A stretch of DNA of 41,658 bases, taken from the NCBI GenBank assembly GCA_015068305.1, contig SVKV01000017.1, positions 1-41,658 on the forward strand, read 5' to 3'. This DNA is from Oscillospiraceae bacterium (GTDB taxonomy: Bacteria > Bacillota > Clostridia > Oscillospirales > Oscillospiraceae). The position numbers were made by a program, and so were the translations under genes. Under the pieces are notes generated by a model. It saw only the letters and a program-made list of their open reading frames with translations. It did not search any database and was not told the origin of the DNA. Below, piece by piece: positions 16,211-24,793 of the stretch (position 1 is the stretch's first letter; each line of letters begins with the position of its first letter).

Positions 16211-16564
16211 TTAACCGATCATCATAGAATCGACATATACATTGACGGACCGGACCTCAGTGCCGGTATGGTGGGTGACCCAGTAGCTGACCTGCTCGAT
16301 GATGGAAGCGCCCAGGGCGTTCATGTTGACGCCATGGTCCACCATGATGTGCAGGTCCACAGAAATGGAGCCATCCTCGTGGAACCGGACGTTGACGCCC
16401 TTGCCCACGGATTCCTTGCGGAGCAGGTGGTACACACCGTCCTTGACGGACCGGGCAGCCATGCCCTTGACGCCGAAGCAGTTGGTTGCTGCGGTGCCCA
16501 CGATGTCGGTATAGACGCTGGTGCTGATGTTCACGCTGCCGTTATCATTATTCTGACGGATCAT
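16211..16564 (-). CDS. Asp23/Gls24 family envelope stress protein (YloU-like)
   Basis: A 117-residue protein with the Asp23 pattern: NGSVNISTSVYTDIVGTAAT, GVKGMA, GVNVRFHEDGSISVDLHIMVDHGVN, then a helix with EQVSYWVTHHTGTEVRSVNVYVDSM. Family members are membrane-associated or cytosolic proteins linked to alkaline and envelope stress; the YloU type is the usual neighbour of fakA. AGGAGGAAACTG precedes the ATG. It is likely co-transcribed with gpmI (47 bases upstream with no terminator) and fakA. Confidence 0.93.
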   Translation of the reverse strand: MIRQNNDNGSVNISTSVYTDIVGTAATNCFGVKGMAARSVKDGVYHLLRKESVGKGVNVRFHEDGSISVDLHIMVDHGVNMNALGASIIEQVSYWVTHHTGTEVRSVNVYVDSMMIG

Positions 16565-16611
16565 AGATCAGTTTCCTCCTGTTAGATTCAGTAGTTTCAG
16601 TATATTCCGGA

Positions 16612-18171
16612 TCAGATCATGCTTTCTTCCCAGCATGCGGGAGCTTCCAGGCCCATCATCTTGACAACGGTGGGAGCCACGTTGGCCAGACCGTAAGCGC
16701 CTTCCTTGATGGTCCATTCGTGATCCTTGTCGTAGATGATGAAGGGAACGGGGTTCAGAGAGTGGGCGGTACGGACGGAAGTCTTGCCCTTCTTGGTTTC
16801 GGTCATCTGGTCGGCATTGCCGTGGTCAGCGGTGATCAGAACGGTGTAGCCGTACTTGTCGGCAGCTTCGATGATGGCTGCGAGGCCCCGGTCCACGCAC
16901 TCCATGGCGTAGACGACAGCTTCCATAACACCGGTGTGACCCACCATGTCGCCGTTGGGGAAGTTGCAGCGCAGGAAGTCGAACTTCTTGCTTGCCATAT
17001 TTTCAACCATCTTCTCGGTGATTTCCTTGCTCTTCATGGCAGGAGCCTGCTCGAAGGGGATCACGTCGGAGGGGATTTCCTCGTAGACTTCCAGAGCCTC
17101 GTCCACCTTGCCGGAGCGGTTGCCGTTCCAGAAATAGGTCACATGGCCGTACTTCTGGGTCTCGGACAGGGCATACTCGGTGATGCCGGCCTTGCACAGG
17201 ACCTCGGTCAGGGTGTTGGTGATGACAGGTGGCTGCACCAGATAGTTTTCGGGGATGTTCAGGTCGCCATCGTACTGCAGCATGCCGGCGAACTTGACGC
17301 CCTCATAGCCGGGACGGTCGAACTTATCGAAGTCCTTCCGGTCGAAGGCCAGGGAGATTTCCTGAGCCCGGTCGCCGCGGAAGTTAAACAGGATCACGGA
17401 GTCGCCGTTTGCAATCTTTGCAACGGGCTCGCCGTTTCTTGCCACCACGAAGGCAGGCAGGTCCTGGTCGATGCAGCCGGTCTCGGCCCGGTAGGTTTCG
17501 ATGGCCTCGGTGGCGGAAGCAAAGAAGCGGCCCTTGCCTTCCACATGGGTTCTCCAGCCCTTTTCCACCATAGCCCAGTTGGCTTCGTAGCGGTCCATGG
17601 TCACCTGCATACGGCCGCCGCCGGAAGCGATGGCGTAGTCACAGCCCTCGGTATTCAGCTCAGCCAGAACACCCTCCAGCATGGAAACATACTCCAGAGC
17701 AGAGGTAGCAGGCACGTCACGGCCGTCCAGCAAGATGTGGCAGTAGGCCTTCTTGACACCTTCTGCGTGTGCCTGCTTCAGCAGGGCGATCAGATGGTTG
17801 ATATTGGAGTGGACGTTGCCGTCGGACAGCAGGCCGATGAAATGCATGGCCTTATCCTGTGCATTTTCCACCAAATCTTTCCAGGTTGCGGATGCATACA
17901 GCGCGCCGTTTTCGATGGACTCGCCGACCAGCTTGGCACCCTGAGAGTAAACCTGACCGCAGCCCAGAGCATTGTGGCCCACTTCGGAGTTGCCCATATC
18001 GTCGTCGGAGGGCAGACCGACGGCGGTGCCGTGGGCCTTCAGATAAGTATGGGGGCAGGTGGCCAGCAGATGATCCAGAGTGGGGGTCTTGGCAACAACC
18101 ACAGCGTCACCGCTGCCGCCGTCACCCTTGCCCACGCCGTCCATGATAACAAGAACAATGGGTTTTTCCAT
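16612..18171 (-). CDS. gpmI: 2,3-bisphosphoglycerate-independent phosphoglycerate mutase
   Basis: A 519-residue Mn-dependent glycolytic enzyme that interconverts 3- and 2-phosphoglycerate. Metal ligand in VIMDGVGKG (Asp11); nucleophile in DMGNSEVGHNALG (Ser62); LLDGRDVPATS; GGGRMQVTMDRYEANW; NFRGDRAQEI; and the C-terminal LITADHGNAD and TAHSLNPVPFI metal sites. Length is typical. The ATG at 18171 follows TTTTGGAGGTAATT, so the frame open to 18213 is not used. It is the first gene of a gpmI-asp23-fakA unit. Confidence 0.97.
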   Translation of the reverse strand: MEKPIVLVIMDGVGKGDGGSGDAVVVAKTPTLDHLLATCPHTYLKAHGTAVGLPSDDDMGNSEVGHNALGCGQVYSQGAKLVGESIENGALYASATWKDLVENAQDKAMHFIGLLSDGNVHSNINHLIALLKQAHAEGVKKAYCHILLDGRDVPATSALEYVSMLEGVLAELNTEGCDYAIASGGGRMQVTMDRYEANWAMVEKGWRTHVEGKGRFFASATEAIETYRAETGCIDQDLPAFVVARNGEPVAKIANGDSVILFNFRGDRAQEISLAFDRKDFDKFDRPGYEGVKFAGMLQYDGDLNIPENYLVQPPVITNTLTEVLCKAGITEYALSETQKYGHVTYFWNGNRSGKVDEALEVYEEIPSDVIPFEQAPAMKSKEITEKMVENMASKKFDFLRCNFPNGDMVGHTGVMEAVVYAMECVDRGLAAIIEAADKYGYTVLITADHGNADQMTETKKGKTSVRTAHSLNPVPFIIYDKDHEWTIKEGAYGLANVAPTVVKMMGLEAPACWEESMI

Positions 18172-18228
18172 GATAATTACCTCCAAAAGCGCAAAATCGC
18201 GCGAAATGTGCATGGTATTGGTTGTATT

Positions 18229-18257
18229 ATTTTACATCATTCTTTTGGAATTTACAA
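18229..18257 (-). promoter_or_regulatory. Probable promoter of gpmI
   Basis: On the minus strand TTGTAA, 17 bases, TAAAAT, about 55 bases upstream of the start. Confidence 0.55.
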
Positions 18258-18285
18258 CCCATTTTTAATTTTTTCCGTTCCATAC

Positions 18286-18333
18286 AAAAAAACTCCCGGG
18301 AAGCCACCAGATTGGGTGATTTTCCCGGAAGTT
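18286..18333 (-). terminator. Terminator of the LRR protein gene
   Basis: Inverted repeat AACTTCCGGGAA / TTCCCGGGAGTT (one mismatch) followed on the minus strand by TTTTTTG. Confidence 0.8.
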
Positions 18334-18381
18334 GTTAAAATTATTTGAAGTTAGGACCTCTAAATGTTGTGATTTTCAACA

Positions 18382-20145
18382 TTACTTTTTGCGGTAGGGC
18401 CGGATCAGGAAATACCACACCGCCACGGCACCGCCGCCGAAGAACCAGATCCCCGCCACCGCCAGAGGCCAGTAGGAAAGGATGCCGGACTTCTGGGGTT
18501 CCGCTTCAGCAGAGGGCTGGGTGGGCTGCTCCTGGGGCTGTTCCGGAAGTTCCTGGGGCAGTTCCGGCTCCGTAACAGCTGCGGGAGCATCCGTCGGTTC
18601 CTCCGGAAGCTCCGAAGGCTCCTCCGCAGGTGCTTCCGTGGGCATCTCAGTGGGTGCCGCGGTGGGAGCCTGGGTGGCTTCCTCCGTGGACTCCGCAAAA
18701 TTATCGGGGATGCCCATATAGAAACGCAGGGCATTGTTGTAGGTTTTGTTCAGGGCATCGAACCGGGTCTCGGACCAGCCCTCGGCATACTTGGGATAGA
18801 AAACGGAGGCACTCAGACCCTTCAGCGCGTCGCTTCCAATGGTGGGCATATCGCCGCCGAAGACGATTTCCTTCAGACCGCTTCCTGCGAAGGCGCTCTC
18901 ACCGATGGATTTGAGGCTGGCAGGCAGCTGGATGCTCTTGAGCTGGGTGCAGTTTTCGAAGCACTGGGCCCCGATGCTGGTCACATCGCCGGTGAAGGAG
19001 ATGGTCGCCAGACTTCTGCAGCCCCGGAAGGCTGCCTCCGGCAGCTTGGTCACGCCTTCGGGCAGAATGAGCGTCTTCAGACCGGTGAAGGAGAAGGCCT
19101 TCTTGCCGACGGTCTTCAGGCCGTTGGGGATGCTGAGCTTGGTCAGCGCCTTACAGTTGGAGAATGCACCGGGACCGATTTCCTTCAGTGCATTGGGAAG
19201 TGTCAGTTCCTTCAGATTCTCGCAGCCGTAGAAGGCATAATCGGAAATGGTATGGACGGAATTGGGAATTTCCAGCTTTGTAAGGCCCGTGCAGTTATAA
19301 AAGGCGGAGCTGTAAATAATATTCAGATCCTGGGGCCATTTGACTTCCGTCAGATTGGGCATATCCCGGAAGGCACCGGTATAGATGCAGTAGATATTGC
19401 CGTTCATGACCACCTTTTTGATGTCATTGCGGTAAGCATACCAGGGCGGATTCTCTGCGCCGGATTTCCAGCCGCCCATGTTGCCCTTGCCCGTGATGGT
19501 CAGGGTGCTGCCCTCCACGATCCAGACCAGGTTGTTATCCAGCACACCGCCCTTGCCGCCGGGCACTTCTGCCTTCCAGGTCAGGGTTCCGCCGTAGTTT
19601 TTCTTTTCTGCTCTGGCCCAGTCCACGTCCAGACCGGGGTAGGTCACCGTCGCCGTCACGTTCTTGAATGCATTATTCCCGATGGTTCCCAGCACGGAGC
19701 CGGTAAAGCGGATCGATTTCAGCGCCGTGCAGCCGGAGAAGGCATAGGCGGTAATGGTCCGCACACCGGAGCCCACCTCCAGGGATTTGATCTGATCTTT
19801 CAGATGATCCCAGGGGAAGCCCTCAAAATCATCCATGGGACCGCTGCCGGAGAGGGTCAGCTTGCCGGTAGCCTGGTCAAAATTCCAGTGCATATCATCG
19901 CCGCAGCTGCCGGAGGTGACCACCGGAGGTTCTGTGGGTGCTTCCGTGGGAGGTTCCGTCGGAGGTGCCTCCGTGGGGGGAGCTTCTGTCGGGGGTGCTT
20001 CCGTGGGAGGAGCTTCCGTCGGAGGAGCTTCCGTCGGAGGAGCCTCCGTGGGGGGTGCTTCCGTTTCTGTGGCCACTGCCACCGTGGTCATCATGCCCAG
20101 CATCAGACACAGCGCCATCAGCAAAGAAATCCATCGCCGCATCAT
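18382..20145 (-). CDS. LRR_5 (BspA-type) leucine-rich surface protein with EAPPT stalk and C-terminal membrane anchor
   Basis: A 587-residue exported protein. Signal peptide (residues 1-24; RRWISLLMALCLMLGMMTTVA), then a stalk of seven near-perfect EAPPT pentapeptides, then an LRR_5 domain with repeated units such as LTKLEIPNSVHTISDYAFYG and FENCTQLKSIQLPASLKSIG, then a second Pro/Glu/Thr-rich stretch, a hydrophobic helix (about 557-578) and a basic tail RPYRKK. This is a type I surface protein held by a stop-transfer helix rather than sortase (no LPXTG). BspA-like LRR proteins often bind host or bacterial surfaces. The ATG at 20145 follows AAGGAGG; the frame open to 20226 crosses the promoter. 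Confidence 0.88.
   Translation of the reverse strand: MMRRWISLLMALCLMLGMMTTVAVATETEAPPTEAPPTEAPPTEAPPTEAPPTEAPPTEAPPTEPPTEAPTEPPVVTSGSCGDDMHWNFDQATGKLTLSGSGPMDDFEGFPWDHLKDQIKSLEVGSGVRTITAYAFSGCTALKSIRFTGSVLGTIGNNAFKNVTATVTYPGLDVDWARAEKKNYGGTLTWKAEVPGGKGGVLDNNLVWIVEGSTLTITGKGNMGGWKSGAENPPWYAYRNDIKKVVMNGNIYCIYTGAFRDMPNLTEVKWPQDLNIIYSSAFYNCTGLTKLEIPNSVHTISDYAFYGCENLKELTLPNALKEIGPGAFSNCKALTKLSIPNGLKTVGKKAFSFTGLKTLILPEGVTKLPEAAFRGCRSLATISFTGDVTSIGAQCFENCTQLKSIQLPASLKSIGESAFAGSGLKEIVFGGDMPTIGSDALKGLSASVFYPKYAEGWSETRFDALNKTYNNALRFYMGIPDNFAESTEEATQAPTAAPTEMPTEAPAEEPSELPEEPTDAPAAVTEPELPQELPEQPQEQPTQPSAEAEPQKSGILSYWPLAVAGIWFFGGGAVAVWYFLIRPYRKK
19950..20066 (-). repeat. 15-bp tandem repeats encoding EAPPT
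   Basis: About seven successive 15-bp units in the LRR gene, with synonymous variation between units (GAAGC[TA]CC variants). Approximate limits. Likely length-variable by slippage, in frame. Confidence 0.85.
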
Positions 20146-20197
20146 ATCACAAGCCTCCTTTTCCGTCCGAAAATCCGGACTTTCTATTATGAGATAC

Positions 20198-20226
20198 ATT
20201 ATACCGACAGGGAAAAAGTCTGTCAA
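20198..20226 (-). promoter_or_regulatory. Consensus sigma-A promoter of the LRR protein gene
   Basis: On the minus strand TTGACA, 17 bases, TATAAT, a perfect consensus, about 50 bases upstream of the start. A small hairpin (GTCCGGA / TCGGAC) lies in the leader. Confidence 0.88.
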
Positions 20227-20245
20227 TATAAAAGGATTTTAAGAA

Positions 20246-22294
20246 TCAGTTCATGGTACCTTCTGCCCGGGTGAAGAGCTCTCCGATCCGCTGCCGCAGA
20301 GCCACCGCTTCGGGCCGCTCGGAGGTTCCGCTGCTGTCGATCCAGGCAGCCGATGCGGCCTGGGCATCCTTGAGGGTCTGCAGATCGTAGCTCAGATTCG
20401 CCACCCGGAAGGTGGGCAGGCCCGACTGCCGGGAGCCGAAGAAATCGCCGGGGCCCCGGAGTTTCAGGTCCTCCTCCGCAATGCGGAAGCCGTCGGTGGT
20501 TTTGCACAGGGCCTTCAGCCGCTGGAGTGTCTCCTGGTTTTTGTTGTGGGAGGTCAGAATGCAGTAGCTTTTTGCCTTGCCCCGGCCCACCCGGCCCCGA
20601 AGCTGATGAAGCTGGGAAAGGCCGAACCGGTCCGCATCCTCAATGACCATCAGCGTTGCATTGGGCACATCCACGCCCACCTCGATGACCGTTGTAGCCA
20701 CCATCACATCCGCCTCACCCCGGGCGAAGGCGGCCATGGCCTCCTCCTTTTCCGCTCCCTTCATCTGGCCGTGGAGCAGGGCGATCCGAAGGTCGGGAAA
20801 TACCGTCTGCTGCAATGTTTCCGCCCAGACGGTAGCCGCCTTGATCCCCAATTCCTCATTTTCCTCCACCGCCGGGCACACCACAAAGCACTGGTGCCCC
20901 CCGGCCACCTGCTTGCGGATGAAGGCATTGATCCTGGCCCGGTAGCTTTCTCCCACCAGGAAGGTATCCACCGGTTCTCTGCCCGGAGGCAGTTCGTCCA
21001 GAATGGACACATCCAGATCGCCGTACATCAGCAGCGCCAGAGTTCTGGGAATGGGGGTTGCAGACATGACCAGCAGATGGGGATCGTTTCCCTTGGCGCT
21101 GAGCTTTGCCCGCTGAGAAACACCGAACCGATGCTGTTCGTCAGTAATCACCAGGCCCAGATTTTCAAACTGGGTGGCCTCCGACAGCAGCGCATGGGTA
21201 CCCACCGCCAGATCTGCTTCTCCGGAGGCAATGGCCTCCCGGACCAGGCGCTTTTCCTTTACCGTCATGGAACCGGTGAGCAGTACGGTGCGCAGCCCCA
21301 GGGGGGCAAAGAGTTTGCCCAGGGATTCATAGTGCTGCTCCGCCAGAATTTCCGTAGGCGCCATCAGAGCTGCCTGCCGGCCGTTTTGGATGGCGGCGAA
21401 GGCTGCCGCCGCTGCCACCATGGTCTTGCCGCTGCCCACATCGCCCTGGACCAGGCGGTTCATGGGAGCTCCTTTGCGGAAATCCGCCAAAATCTCATCG
21501 ATGGCCCGGTTCTGGGCCCCGGTGAGGGTAAAGGGCAGGGATGCCCGGAAGGGCGTCAGATCCAAGTTTGCATAACTTTCCGTTTTCTTTTCTGCCCGGC
21601 TGGCCCGCATGAGAGAAAGGCCTGCGGAAAAGACGAAGAATTCCTCGAAAATCAGCCGCTTTTTCGCCAGCTCCGCCTCTGCCATGGAGGAAGGCTCATG
21701 GATGGCGTAATAGGCCCGCTCCGCTCCCAGGATGCCGTACTGCCGCCGGACCTCCTCCGGAATGATTTCCGCCGGAGCATCGCAGACCGCCAGAGCCTGG
21801 CGCACGGCCTTGAGCACCGCAGCATTGGAAAGGCCCGCCGTCAGCGGATAGACCGGCAGCACCCGGCGGGTGGTCACGGGCACGGAATCCAGAGCCTCAA
21901 AGGCCGGGTTCGTCATGTTATAGCCGATGAAATCCCCGGAAACGGCACCGTAAAAGATGTATTCCTTGCCGTACTGCAGCTGGTCGGAAACATACTTGCT
22001 GTTAAAAAAGGTCAGATTCAGCCGTCCGGAGGTATCCGCCACCTGGACCCGGGTGATGTCCAGGCCCTTGCGGATGTGGGCGGTTTTGGGAGTGTTCATA
22101 ACCATGGCCCGGAAGCAGGCGGGAACATCCGGCTCCAGTTTTTCAATGGGCACCAGCCTGGTCCGGTCCTCATAGCCCCGGGGGAAATGGCAGATCAGAT
22201 CCCCAAGGGTAAAGATATTCAAATTTGCAAACTGCTTTGCCTTGCTGGGGCCGATGCCTTTGAGCATGGTAATGGGGTCTGTCAGTCTTGCCAC
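20246..22294 (-). CDS. recG: ATP-dependent DNA helicase RecG
   Basis: A 682-residue superfamily 2 helicase that remodels stalled forks and Holliday junctions. N-terminal wedge/OB domain (about 1-160; MLKGIGPSKAKQFANLNI at the start, then LGDLICHFPRGYEDR), helicase domain 1 with Walker A GDVGSGKT and the DEQH box (ITDEQHRFGVSQR), and domain 2 with ATTVIEVGVDVPNAT, QLRGRVGRG and the C-terminal LKLRGPGDFFGSRQSG signature. Normal length. The start is a GTG at 22294 with GAGGTGAGA upstream. Its own promoter sits just beyond the DUF1576 terminator. Confidence 0.97.
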   Translation of the reverse strand: MARLTDPITMLKGIGPSKAKQFANLNIFTLGDLICHFPRGYEDRTRLVPIEKLEPDVPACFRAMVMNTPKTAHIRKGLDITRVQVADTSGRLNLTFFNSKYVSDQLQYGKEYIFYGAVSGDFIGYNMTNPAFEALDSVPVTTRRVLPVYPLTAGLSNAAVLKAVRQALAVCDAPAEIIPEEVRRQYGILGAERAYYAIHEPSSMAEAELAKKRLIFEEFFVFSAGLSLMRASRAEKKTESYANLDLTPFRASLPFTLTGAQNRAIDEILADFRKGAPMNRLVQGDVGSGKTMVAAAAAFAAIQNGRQAALMAPTEILAEQHYESLGKLFAPLGLRTVLLTGSMTVKEKRLVREAIASGEADLAVGTHALLSEATQFENLGLVITDEQHRFGVSQRAKLSAKGNDPHLLVMSATPIPRTLALLMYGDLDVSILDELPPGREPVDTFLVGESYRARINAFIRKQVAGGHQCFVVCPAVEENEELGIKAATVWAETLQQTVFPDLRIALLHGQMKGAEKEEAMAAFARGEADVMVATTVIEVGVDVPNATLMVIEDADRFGLSQLHQLRGRVGRGKAKSYCILTSHNKNQETLQRLKALCKTTDGFRIAEEDLKLRGPGDFFGSRQSGLPTFRVANLSYDLQTLKDAQAASAAWIDSSGTSERPEAVALRQRIGELFTRAEGTMN

Positions 22295-22318
22295 GGTCTC
22301 ACCTCACATTTTTCTTCG

Positions 22319-22347
22319 AGTATAGCACAGTTCTTCCCCAACTGCAA
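22319..22347 (-). promoter_or_regulatory. Promoter of recG
   Basis: On the minus strand TTGCAG, 17 bases, TATACT with TG one base before the -10. About 25 bases before the start codon. Confidence 0.7.
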
Positions 22348-22350
22348 CGG

Positions 22351-22380
22351 AAAAACCCGGATGCATGGCGCATCCGGGTT
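22351..22380 (-). terminator. Terminator of the DUF1576 gene
   Basis: Inverted repeat AACCCGGATGC / GCATCCGGGTT, followed by TTT on the minus strand, directly after the stop codon. Confidence 0.88.
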
Positions 22381-22385
22381 CTGTG

Positions 22386-23720
22386 TTATTTGATTTTCAG
22401 CGCCCGGCGCTCGTCCTTGGTCCGGAAGAACCGCTCCAGTTCGGGAACCAGGATGATGCAGATCAGCGCAGCGGTGAAGCCGCCGTTATACAGGCAGAAG
22501 CCGCCGTGGAGGGTGGGCACGGAGGTCACCAGCACATAGTGCATCACAGCCGCAATGAAGCCGAACTGCCAGCCATACTTATCTGCGATGGGCGAAAGGC
22601 CGTTGGCATAGCAAAGGCCCACACAGATGGCCTGGGCATTGAGCTGGAATACAAAGTTTCCTCCCACCAGCGCAGAAAGCCAGGAGCTCACCAGGGAGGC
22701 CGCTGCATAGCCCAGCATGATGGGCAGCACATTGGCCGGATGGGAGCCGGAATTGCAGGTGGAGAGCATGCAGAAAACGATGCCGAAGGTGACGCCGTTG
22801 AAGGTGGCGCCGATGAGGTTATAGTAGCCCAGGATGAACAGGCCGAAGCAGCCCACATTCATCAGAAATACCGCGTTGCCGTAGGTGGAAGTAAAATTGG
22901 TCACCAGGGCAGGATCCGTCAGCAATCGCAGATAATCTTTGGGCCTGCAGCCGAGGATAAAGGCAAACAGGATGCAAAGACCAAACATAATACCGCAGAA
23001 GGTATTGGCAATCACCGGGGAGGCAATCTGCAGCTGTTCGGCAGGTGCGCCTGCAGGAAGATCCACACCCAGGGTCTTGAACAGGGCCGCATTCAGAAAG
23101 AAGGCCGTCATGCCCACGGGCAGTGCGGCAGAATACAGGTCGAAGCCTTTATGTACCCTGGGGGAATTGGCCAGGCCCGCCGGCAGGAAGAAGCCGATGA
23201 CGAGGCCCACCAGGATGGCAAGGCCGATACCCGGAAGATTGAAGCCCACCACTTCTGCATGGGGGTAGCGGATCATCAGATCGGTAATCAGCGGTGCAAT
23301 GCCGGTGGAAAACAGGAGGGCGTTGACATTGGCCGCCAGCTTTTCCCGTTTTACCAGGCAGTAAAGGCCCACACCTGCAAAGGTTGGCCAGACATTTAAG
23401 ATATTGATGCCCCAGGATCCGAAGCCCACAGTCAGAATGAAGGCCAGGGTGGAAGCATTGTTGGCCGTCGTCTTCAGACCCACAAAGAAGCTGAGGCAAA
23501 TAATACCCACCAGACCCATGTTGAGGAAGGTGGCCGCATAGCCGCCCAGGGCAAAATAGCTGGTGCTTGCCTTGCTGGGCTGGCTGAGGATCTGCCAGAG
23601 GCCGGAGAACATATCGGCCCGGTCCGGCATCATGGGTGCCGCGATCAGAAAGCATGCAGTGTAAAAGGCGAAAAACACTTTCAGAAAATCGGATTCGCTG
23701 AGGTTTCGGATCTTTTTCAT
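22386..23720 (-). CDS. DUF1576 multipass membrane protein under ZTP riboswitch control
   Basis: A 444-residue protein with about ten hydrophobic segments spread over its length and short loops, matching DUF1576 membrane proteins. Landmarks: YFALGGYAATFLNMGLVG, FGSWGINILNVWPTF, PLITDLMIRYPHAEVVGFN, STCNSGSHPANVLPIMLGY and SVPTLHGGFCLYNGGFTAAL. Two similar-looking halves suggest an internal repeat, as in transporters, but I could not verify this. The start has GAGGTGCGAA upstream. A ZTP riboswitch with terminator precedes it (23783-23882), directly downstream of folD. This argues for transport of a folate, purine or one-carbon related compound. That role is inference. Confidence 0.88.
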   Translation of the reverse strand: MKKIRNLSESDFLKVFFAFYTACFLIAAPMMPDRADMFSGLWQILSQPSKASTSYFALGGYAATFLNMGLVGIICLSFFVGLKTTANNASTLAFILTVGFGSWGINILNVWPTFAGVGLYCLVKREKLAANVNALLFSTGIAPLITDLMIRYPHAEVVGFNLPGIGLAILVGLVIGFFLPAGLANSPRVHKGFDLYSAALPVGMTAFFLNAALFKTLGVDLPAGAPAEQLQIASPVIANTFCGIMFGLCILFAFILGCRPKDYLRLLTDPALVTNFTSTYGNAVFLMNVGCFGLFILGYYNLIGATFNGVTFGIVFCMLSTCNSGSHPANVLPIMLGYAAASLVSSWLSALVGGNFVFQLNAQAICVGLCYANGLSPIADKYGWQFGFIAAVMHYVLVTSVPTLHGGFCLYNGGFTAALICIILVPELERFFRTKDERRALKIK

Positions 23721-23782
23721 TTCGCACCTCGATTATTTCATAATTTCGGATATTATAGCATATTCTGGAAAAAAAGCAAAGT

Positions 23783-23882
23783 AAAAAAGGGCAATCCGGT
23801 CATAAAACCGGATTGCCCAGACGGTCGGCAAATTCACTTTCCCACTTCATCGCGTTGCGCCGCGTTATCCGTCAGTTATGGG
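23783..23882 (-). ncRNA. ZTP (pfl) riboswitch II with terminator, leader of DUF1576
   Basis: Read on the minus strand: ACTGACGGATAA, a small hairpin CGCGGCGCAACGCG, ATGAAGTGGGAAAGTGA, then GCCGACCGTCTGGGCA. The P1 pair is GACGG with CCGTC. The 3' GCCGACCGUCUGGGC block and the CUGACGG 5' block are the hallmark of the ZTP/pfl riboswitch, which senses ZMP/ZTP and turns on purine and one-carbon genes. The GGGCAAT of the conserved 3' end is also the first arm of the terminator GGGCAATCCGGT / ACCGGATTGCCC with a T-run, giving a mutually exclusive on/off switch. It begins 11 bases after the folD stop and ends 62 bases before the DUF1576 start. Confidence 0.9.
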
Positions 23883-23893
23883 AAAGGGGTTAT

Positions 23894-24769
23894 TCAGATT
23901 TTTTCGGCGGCTTCCACCACGTGCTTCATCAGCACCGAGGTGGTCACGGCACCCACACCGCCGGGAACCGGGGTGATGGCCTCCACAATGGGCTCCACTT
24001 CTGCAAAATTGCAGTCACCGGACATGCCGCCCTTGCCTTTGGAGGTAATTTTCTCCGGATTCCAGTTCATGGACACATCGATGACGGTCTGACCGGGCCG
24101 GACCTGGGCGGCACCCACGGAATTCAGCACACCGGCAGCGCAGATGATCAGATCGGAATAGGGCAGATACGCCAGAGGGTCCCGGGTCTGGGTATGGATG
24201 GTGGTGACGGTGCAGTTGCGGTGCTGGAGCATCATGCCGATGGGCCGGCCGATGACCAGGCTCCGGCCCATGACCGTGACCCGTTTGCCGCTGTAGTCAT
24301 AGCCATAGTGATCCAGAATTTCGATGCAGGCCTGGGCGGTACAGGGCGGATAACCCAGATCGGTTCGCCCTTCATAGACCCCTGCGTTGGAAAGGCTGGT
24401 CATGGAGTCCACATCCTTTTTGGGATCCAGCCGGTTGCAGATTTCGTCGTTAAAGGCCCTTAAGTGCTTCGGCAGGGGCCGGAACATCAGACAGCCGTGA
24501 ACAGTCGGATCGGCATTGATCCGGTCGATGACTGCCAGCAGTTCTTCCTTCGTGCAGTCTTCCTTCAGCACAAAATTGACCACTTCCACACCCACCAGGG
24601 CAGCCCGCTTGGCAGCGCCGGTTTCATAGCTTAAGTCAGAAGGATTCTCCCCCACCCGGATGATGGCCAGGGTAGGAATCACACCCTTCTTCCGCAGTGC
24701 GGCGGTACGCTCCATCAGCTTTTCATTGAGGGCCTCGCAAACTTCCTTGCCGGACAGCAGCTTTGCCAT
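23894..24769 (-). CDS. folD: Methylenetetrahydrofolate dehydrogenase / methenyltetrahydrofolate cyclohydrolase, divergent type
   Basis: A 291-residue bifunctional enzyme that interconverts methylene-, methenyl- and formyl-tetrahydrofolate. The Rossmann half is clear: RVTVMGRSLVIGRPIG, then HTQTRD, DLIICAAG and PGQTVIDVSMNW, with PVPGGVGAVTTSVLMKH at the end. The substrate-site motifs are non-canonical: the usual YVxxK is replaced by SYETGAAKRA (lysine six residues after the tyrosine) and the usual QxPLP by MFRPLPKH. This points to a divergent FolD subgroup rather than the textbook enzyme. The ATG at 24769 follows GGAGGAAACAACT. It is 24 bases downstream of fchA, and the second ZTP riboswitch follows. 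Confidence 0.93.
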   Translation of the reverse strand: MAKLLSGKEVCEALNEKLMERTAALRKKGVIPTLAIIRVGENPSDLSYETGAAKRAALVGVEVVNFVLKEDCTKEELLAVIDRINADPTVHGCLMFRPLPKHLRAFNDEICNRLDPKKDVDSMTSLSNAGVYEGRTDLGYPPCTAQACIEILDHYGYDYSGKRVTVMGRSLVIGRPIGMMLQHRNCTVTTIHTQTRDPLAYLPYSDLIICAAGVLNSVGAAQVRPGQTVIDVSMNWNPEKITSKGKGGMSGDCNFAEVEPIVEAITPVPGGVGAVTTSVLMKHVVEAAEKI

Positions 24770-24793
24770 AGTTGTTTCCTCCATAATTTGCAA

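Noticed and set aside
14527..18348. Long plus-strand frames opposite fakA and gpmI
   Set aside because: Both are shadows of confidently identified minus-strand enzymes, with no initiation signals or known domain.
23783..23818. Simple terminator of folD
   Set aside because: The conserved block upstream of it shows that it is the expression platform of a ZTP riboswitch, although it would also end folD transcripts.
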